The position numbers and the translations under genes are program-made. This document shows, piece after piece, positions 61,528-64,000 of a stretch of 64,000 bases of DNA. The stretch's first letter is position 1. Each line of letters begins with the position of its first letter. This DNA is from Mycolicibacterium austroafricanum. Its GTDB lineage: Bacteria; Actinomycetota; Actinomycetes; Mycobacteriales; Mycobacteriaceae. The DNA lies in NCBI RefSeq assembly GCF_000612725.1, contig NZ_HG964455.1, forward strand, positions 337,418 to 401,417, in the 5' to 3' direction. The notes beneath the pieces are model-generated. The model was not told the DNA's origin. It saw only the letters and a list, made by a program, of their open reading frames with translations, and did not search any database.

Positions 61528-62601
61528 ATGCCGAATTCGATTCGTCCATGGGTCACGGCGGGGGTCGCCGTTGTCGGCGTGGGCGTCATCGCCGTCGCCC
61601 CGCTCGAGCCGGTCACCCCCCGGACCGGGATTCAGATCACGAGCGCGGCGCTCGAACTCGCCGCCGCGGCCCCCTTCGACTACTACCCCCGGGTCGTCTC
61701 GCGCTCGCTCGCCAACGCCGGCGATCGGCTCGGCGAGTATCTGGCCGCGCCGTTGCCGATCGTCCGGGCGGTCGCCGACAACCAGTACGAGGCGTTCGCC
61801 GAGCTCGTCAACGCCGTCGGCGCCGGTGACGTCGCGGCGGTCCTGCGGGCCGTGGTCCGGGCCATCGCCACACCCGTGGTCAATCTGGCGAAGGTGGCCG
61901 GCAGCGGTGAGCCGTTCCGCACCGTGGCCGGCGTCATCGCCCGGTTGGCCCTGCCGGTCGTCAGTGGCGCGCTCGCCGCGGGCGCCGGTGTCGCCGACGT
62001 CGTCGAGGCACTGCTCGACCTGGATCTCGTCGCCGCGTTCAACGCCGTGACCAACCTCCCGGCGCGGATCGTCGACGGTCTCCTCAACGGTCGCGTCGAC
62101 GGGGTCGACGACACCTACTACGGCCTGTTGACCCCGGCGATCGAGGCGCCGGTCGTCGATCAACTGACCGGACCGGTGGAATTCCTCATCGACTCGCTTC
62201 AGGACATCGGCGACACCATCTCGTCACCGACCGGCGTCGGAGCGGCCGAGGTGCCCGCCGTAGGCGCTGCGACGGTGACACTGCCCGCCGTGTCTGTGGC
62301 GCAGGACCCCGCGTCGTCGGGCGGGAAGAGTCCGGCGCAGCCGGCGCCGACAGCCCCGCCCGGGACTCCGCCCGACCCGGGTTCCACACCCGACGATGCG
62401 GAAGCGGAATCGCCCTCGGCCCCTGAGGGTCCCGGCGCCGAGGACGACGCGGATCCGTCACCGAGCCCCGCACCCGAGGAAGAGGACCAGGATTCGCCGA
62501 CCTCGACCGCAGAAGACGCGACGGCGGGCGGCGCGGGTCCGGACGCCGCGGCGGACGACGGATCGCCGGACTCCGGAGCGACGGACGACCCCGGCCAGTA
62601 G
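61528..62601 (+). CDS. Exported protein with acidic Pro-rich tail
   Basis: The 357-residue protein (ATG at 61528, a GTG directly before is possible) starts with a hydrophobic signal-like stretch G-V-A-V-V-G-V-G-V-I-A-V-A. Residues 40-250 are rich in Ala, Val and Leu and contain F-D-Y-Y-P-R-V-V-S-R-S. The last 90 residues are Pro, Asp, Glu and Ser. This layout is frequent among mycobacterial envelope proteins; I do not recognise the family. Confidence 0.6.
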   Translation: MPNSIRPWVTAGVAVVGVGVIAVAPLEPVTPRTGIQITSAALELAAAAPFDYYPRVVSRSLANAGDRLGEYLAAPLPIVRAVADNQYEAFAELVNAVGAGDVAAVLRAVVRAIATPVVNLAKVAGSGEPFRTVAGVIARLALPVVSGALAAGAGVADVVEALLDLDLVAAFNAVTNLPARIVDGLLNGRVDGVDDTYYGLLTPAIEAPVVDQLTGPVEFLIDSLQDIGDTISSPTGVGAAEVPAVGAATVTLPAVSVAQDPASSGGKSPAQPAPTAPPGTPPDPGSTPDDAEAESPSAPEGPGAEDDADPSPSPAPEEEDQDSPTSTAEDATAGGAGPDAAADDGSPDSGATDDPGQ

Positions 62602-62644
62602 CGGTCTGCCGCGTCGCCGAGTTTGAGTCGGGCAGGTCGGGGTA

Positions 62645-63349
62645 ATGCCTCGCCCCATTAGTAACGAAAAACCGTCCCCCGCAGTCCTTTTTGACGTCGA
62701 TGGGACCCTGGTGGATTCGAACTATCTGCATGTGTACGCGTGGCTGCGCGCCTTTGATGCCGAAAGCGTTCCGGTGGACAGCTGGCGCATCCACCGCTGC
62801 ATCGGCATGGACGGCACCACGCTGGTGCGCGCCCTCGCCGGGGATGCGAGTGAGCGCGTGCTCGACACACTCAAGGACCGCCACAGCGAGTTCTATCGGG
62901 AAACCGCGAGTCTGCTCGCCCCGCTCCCCGGTGCGCGGGACCTGCTCCGCCGGGTCGCAGGACTGGGCCTGCAGGTCGTGTTGGCGACCTCGGCGCCCGA
63001 AGACGAACTGCGAATGCTGCGTGAGGTTCTCGACTGCGACGATGCGGTGGCGGCGGTGACGTCATCCCAAGACGTCGACACCGCCAAACCTCAGCCGGAC
63101 ATCGTGGCTGTGGCGCTCGACCGGGCCGGCGTGACCGCCGACGACGCGGTGTTCGTCGGTGACGCGGTGTGGGACTGCGAGGCCGCCAGACGTGCCGGTG
63201 TGCCGTCGATAGGTGTGCTGAGCGGCGGCGTGTCCCGGGCCGAGCTGCGCGAGGCCGGCGCGAGGGACGTCTTCGAGGACGCCGCCGAGCTGCTGACCGA
63301 ACTCGATTCCACCGTGGTCGGCGAGTTGGCCGGCCGCGTCAGTGGTTGA
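62645..63349 (+). CDS. HAD-superfamily phosphatase
   Basis: This 234-residue protein has the HAD motifs in order: D-V-D-G-T-L-V-D-S near residue 17, L-A-T-S-A near 113, Lys in T-A-K-P-Q-P near 147, and V-G-D-A-V-W-D near 171. It resembles phosphoglycolate/beta-phosphoglucomutase-type hydrolases with a helical cap. Substrate unknown. It overlaps the convergent MmpL gene by 11 bp. Confidence 0.88.
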   Translation: MPRPISNEKPSPAVLFDVDGTLVDSNYLHVYAWLRAFDAESVPVDSWRIHRCIGMDGTTLVRALAGDASERVLDTLKDRHSEFYRETASLLAPLPGARDLLRRVAGLGLQVVLATSAPEDELRMLREVLDCDDAVAAVTSSQDVDTAKPQPDIVAVALDRAGVTADDAVFVGDAVWDCEAARRAGVPSIGVLSGGVSRAELREAGARDVFEDAAELLTELDSTVVGELAGRVSG

Positions 63350-64000
63350 GCGCGGCCAGCCTGCGTTGGGAGGCGTGACTGCGCACCTTCTGCGGCCACC
63401 AGAACCAGCGCCCGAGCAGCGCAGCCACCGCCGGCGTCATGAACGACCGCACGATCAGCGTGTCGAACAGCAGTCCGAGCGCGATCGTGGTGCCGACCTG
63501 CGCCATCACCTTCAGGTCGCTGAACGCGAACGAGGCCATCGTGAACGCGAACACCAGACCGGCCGACGTCACCACCGATCCGGTGCCTGCCATCGAGCGG
63601 ATGATCCCGGTCTTCAGCCCACCGGCGAGCTCCTCCTTGAACCGCGACACCAGCAGCAGGTTGTAGTCCGAGCCGACCGCGAGCAGCAGGATGACCGCCA
63701 TCGGCAACACCATCCAGTGCAACGCCAACCCGATGATGTGCTGCCACAGCAGCACCGAGAGCCCGAACGACGCTCCGAGCGACAGCAATACGGTGCCTAC
63801 GATGACCGCGGCTGCCACGACACTGCGGGTGATGATCAGCATGATCACGAAAATGAGTGTGACAGCTGCGATTCCGGCGATCAGCAGGTCGTAGTTCGCG
63901 CCGTCGCGCATGTCCTTGTAGGTGGCCGCGGTGCCCGCGAGGTAAACGGTGGAGCCCTCCAGCGGCGTGCCCTTGATGGCCTCCTTGGCCGCCGTCTTGA
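63339..64000 (-). CDS. MmpL-family transporter, C-terminal part
   Basis: The frame stays open from the stop at 63339 to the window end. It encodes 219 residues with D-M-R-D-G-A-N-Y-D-L, five membrane segments, G-S-D-Y-N-L-L-L-V-S-R, R-S-M-A-G-T-G-S-V-V-T-S-A-G and G-L-L-F-D-T-L-I-V-R-S-F-M-T-P, the signatures of the second RND transporter domain in MmpL lipid exporters. The protein is cut at its N-terminal side by the window edge, and which MmpL it is cannot be told. Confidence 0.9.
   Translation of the reverse strand, partial: KTAAKEAIKGTPLEGSTVYLAGTAATYKDMRDGANYDLLIAGIAAVTLIFVIMLIITRSVVAAAVIVGTVLLSLGASFGLSVLLWQHIIGLALHWMVLPMAVILLLAVGSDYNLLLVSRFKEELAGGLKTGIIRSMAGTGSVVTSAGLVFAFTMASFAFSDLKVMAQVGTTIALGLLFDTLIVRSFMTPAVAALLGRWFWWPQKVRSHASQRRLAALNH

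Overview
The window is high-GC actinobacterial DNA and almost certainly comes from a Mycobacterium/Mycolicibacterium chromosome. It carries a complete yrbEAB-mceABCDEF operon, a Crp close to mycobacterial Rv3676, the mycobactin acyl-chain genes mbtLMN/mbtK, a pgm-crcB-crcB-DUF190 block, a 13E12-type DUF222/HNH gene and the end of an MmpL transporter. Regulatory sites of mycobacterial type (DosR, LexA and IdeR boxes) sit in front of fitting genes. All names rest on reading the sequence; no database search was run.

Layout. 1-10 kb: end of an FAD-oxidoreductase-like gene, an acyl-CoA dehydrogenase pair, a universal stress protein with a DosR-type box, a TetR/DUF1254 operon divergent from a sulfotransferase, a phosphatase-family enzyme, a nucleotidyltransferase-fold protein, Crp and a small secreted protein. 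10.2-21 kb: an 842-bp regulatory gap, the mce operon and a secreted CAP protein. 21-35 kb: a catabolic island with TetR, aldehyde dehydrogenase, P450-type ferredoxin, SDR, cytochrome P450, Rieske oxygenase, GNAT-like protein, a DUF35 protein with an extra N-terminal domain, an Ltp thiolase-like protein, acyl-CoA synthetase, a second aldehyde dehydrogenase and a PaaK/CapK-like adenylating enzyme. 35-44 kb: small membrane proteins, an IS-like remnant, the DUF222/HNH gene behind a LexA box, and a five-gene operon (luciferase-like, sulfotransferase, DUF1214, VOC, carboxylesterase) whose cistrons overlap. 44-50 kb: secreted DUF4189 protein, a diguanylate cyclase broken inside its GGDEF motif, tRNA-Ala, an MFS exporter and phosphoglucomutase. 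50-56 kb: two CrcB fluoride channels, a triple-DUF190 protein and the mbt-2 locus with two IdeR boxes. 56-64 kb: small conserved genes, an IS30-family element, a secreted DUF1254 protein with an acidic linker, DUF808, a secreted acidic-tailed protein, a HAD hydrolase and the MmpL end.

The most interesting thread links the mce importer to the catabolic island. Two sigma-A promoters, one about 340 bp before yrbEA and one before the SDR-P450-Rieske operon, share the same -35/spacer/-10 layout and 18 of 21 bases across the spacer and -10. Separately, three 25-bp elements with 7-11-7 inverted-repeat architecture lie before the secreted-protein gene next to mce, before aldehyde dehydrogenase 1 and before the ferredoxin. 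This suggests a regulon for import (Mce) and oxidative breakdown (P450, Rieske, aldehyde dehydrogenase, CoA ligase, Ltp/DUF35 cleavage) of a hydrophobic, perhaps steroid- or terpenoid-like compound. The substrate is not known from sequence.
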